A stretch of 6,997 nucleotides of DNA from Gammaproteobacteria bacterium (GTDB lineage Bacteria > Pseudomonadota > Gammaproteobacteria > Eutrophobiales > Eutrophobiaceae): positions 1 through 6,997 of the forward strand of contig SMWN01000127.1 in the NCBI GenBank assembly GCA_004356415.1, in the 5' to 3' direction. Below, piece by piece: positions 6,496 through 6,997 of the stretch. The position numbers and the translations under genes are program-made. Each line of letters opens with the position of its first letter. Position 1 is the stretch's first letter. The notes under the pieces are model-generated. The model saw nothing but the letters and a program-made list of their open reading frames with translations, did not search any database and had not been told where the DNA came from.

Positions 6496-6501
6496 AAGGG
6501 G
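6496..6501 (+). promoter_or_regulatory. ribosome-binding site that fixes the TTG start of dnaA
   Basis: AAGGGG ends 9 nt before the TTG at 6511, an acceptable Shine-Dalgarno match and spacing. It supports TTG rather than the ATG at 6525, which is out of frame. The dnaA frame has no ATG, GTG or TTG between the stop at 6418-6420 and 6511. Confidence 0.75.
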
Positions 6502-6510
6502 ATCAAAAAA

Positions 6511-6997
6511 TTGCTCAGTTCACCATGGAACTACTGTCTTGAGCGCTTGGAGGGGGAGCTGACACCACAACAATTCAATACCTGGATACGCCCTCTTCAA
6601 GCGGAAGAGCGCGGCACTTCAGTTCTCCTTCTCGCACCAAACCGGTTTGTCAAAGACTGGGTACATGAACGATATTTTGAAAAGATAACTGACATACTGT
6701 CCAAAAATGCGGCTTATAGTCAATTCTCGCTCTCTTTGGAAGTTGGTTGTCAAAATACTTCTGTTAAACAAGAAGAAACCAAAACACAACAAAAAAACAC
6801 AACAAAAGCACCACATACAAGTAATCTTAACCCTGGATTCACATTTAATTCTTTTGTTGAGGGTAAATCAAACCAGCTTGCTAAAGCCGCATCCATACAG
6901 GTTGCTAAAAACCCTGGAACTTCTTATAACCCGTTATTCATTTATGGTGGTGTTGGTATGGGGAAAACACACCTAATGCATGCCATTGGCCATGAGA
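6511..6997 (+). CDS. dnaA: chromosomal replication initiator protein DnaA, N-terminal part, truncated by right edge
   Basis: DnaA binds 9-mer boxes at oriC, melts the origin with ATP bound and helps load the DnaB helicase. The 162 visible residues comprise domain I (about 1-80), the flexible linker domain II (about 81-107), and the start of the AAA+ domain III with NPGFTFNSFVEGKSN (107-121), PLFIYGG (141-147) and Walker A GGVGMGKT (146-153) followed by HLMHAIG. The TTG start at 6511 is chosen because of the AAGGGG site upstream and because residues 1-46 then align without gaps to E. coli DnaA: Trp6, Cys9, Trp25, IRPL (26-29) and APNRF (42-46) coincide. Phe46, implicated in DnaB contact in E. 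coli, is kept; E. coli Glu21 is Gln here, as I recall also for pseudomonads. The linker is short, placing Walker A about 26 residues earlier than in E. coli. The gene runs off the right edge. Confidence 0.98.
   Translation, partial: MLSSPWNYCLERLEGELTPQQFNTWIRPLQAEERGTSVLLLAPNRFVKDWVHERYFEKITDILSKNAAYSQFSLSLEVGCQNTSVKQEETKTQQKNTTKAPHTSNLNPGFTFNSFVEGKSNQLAKAASIQVAKNPGTSYNPLFIYGGVGMGKTHLMHAIGHE

Larger units (their letters stand above)
6319..6510. other. rpmH-dnaA divergent intergenic region, possible part of oriC
   Basis: These 192 bp separate two divergently transcribed genes. They hold the rpmH promoter (6352-6381), an AT-rich tract (about 6386-6408), a perfect DnaA box (6412-6420), a GATC at 6428-6431, a tandem 8-mer repeat (6476-6491) and the dnaA ribosome-binding site (6496-6501). 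Two degenerate DnaA-box-like 9-mers, each with two mismatches, lie at 6374-6382 and 6441-6449. In pseudomonads and several other Gammaproteobacteria the chromosomal origin lies between rpmH and dnaA, but there the region is longer and carries several boxes. With one strong box this interval alone is doubtful as a complete origin. I found no convincing dnaA promoter; weak -10-like hexamers exist (TATAGA at 6435-6440) without a matching -35. Confidence 0.5.

Noticed and set aside
6306..6542. Plus-strand 78-codon open frame in the rpmH-dnaA gap
   Set aside because: It runs through promoter and leader sequence, overlaps the dnaA start in another frame and has no recognisable features.
6619..6816. 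Minus-strand 65-codon frame within dnaA
   Set aside because: Opposite a recognised DnaA domain I and linker; its Phe/Cys-rich translation reflects the complement of A-rich linker codons. The plus-strand frame at 6707-6976 is likewise an out-of-frame shadow of dnaA.
1..6997. A novel defence, mobile or biosynthetic system in the window
   Set aside because: Every stretch over 200 bp is covered by a recognised gene family, and I saw no transposase, integrase, repeat array, tRNA or unknown gene cluster.

Overview
The window looks like the replication-origin neighbourhood of a gammaproteobacterial chromosome. By eye the base composition is moderately AT-rich; I did not compute it. The diagnostic pattern is the conserved block rpmH-rnpA-yidD-yidC-mnmE on the minus strand, diverging from dnaA on the plus strand. 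DnaA domain I aligns residue for residue with the E. coli protein over about 45 positions, and YidC has a large periplasmic domain. Both point to Gammaproteobacteria, but I cannot name a genus.

Layout from left to right. Positions 1-531 (+) hold the C-terminal part of a GT9 (heptosyltransferase-type) glycosyltransferase that enters from the left edge. It converges, across only 17 bp, on a minus-strand run that reads from 6318 down to 549. In transcription order that run is rpmH (ribosomal protein L34), rnpA (RNase P protein), yidD (membrane insertion efficiency factor), yidC (membrane insertase), mnmE (tRNA U34-modifying GTPase), a second GT9 glycosyltransferase and a GT4 glycosyltransferase. 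Spacings are 31 nt, a 16-nt overlap, a 4-nt overlap, 30 nt, 28 nt and 4 nt. I see no intrinsic terminator in the intergenic gaps, so a single seven-gene transcription unit is plausible. A near-consensus sigma70 promoter (TTGACA, 18 nt, TACTAT) lies just upstream of rpmH. The 192-bp gap between rpmH and dnaA also holds one perfect DnaA box, an AT-rich tract and a tandem 8-mer repeat. The right edge cuts dnaA just after its Walker A motif; its start is a TTG.

Functionally, the right two thirds is core machinery for translation, membrane-protein biogenesis and replication initiation. The left third is an envelope-glycan (probably LPS core or related) glycosyltransferase group placed directly downstream of mnmE. 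There is no mobile element, CRISPR array, tRNA or recognisable novel system. The points worth a second look are the envelope genes appended to the origin operon, the compact rpmH-dnaA region with a single strong DnaA box, the non-ATG starts of dnaA and rnpA with out-of-frame ATGs beside them, and a hairpin-forming palindrome at the yidD/yidC junction.
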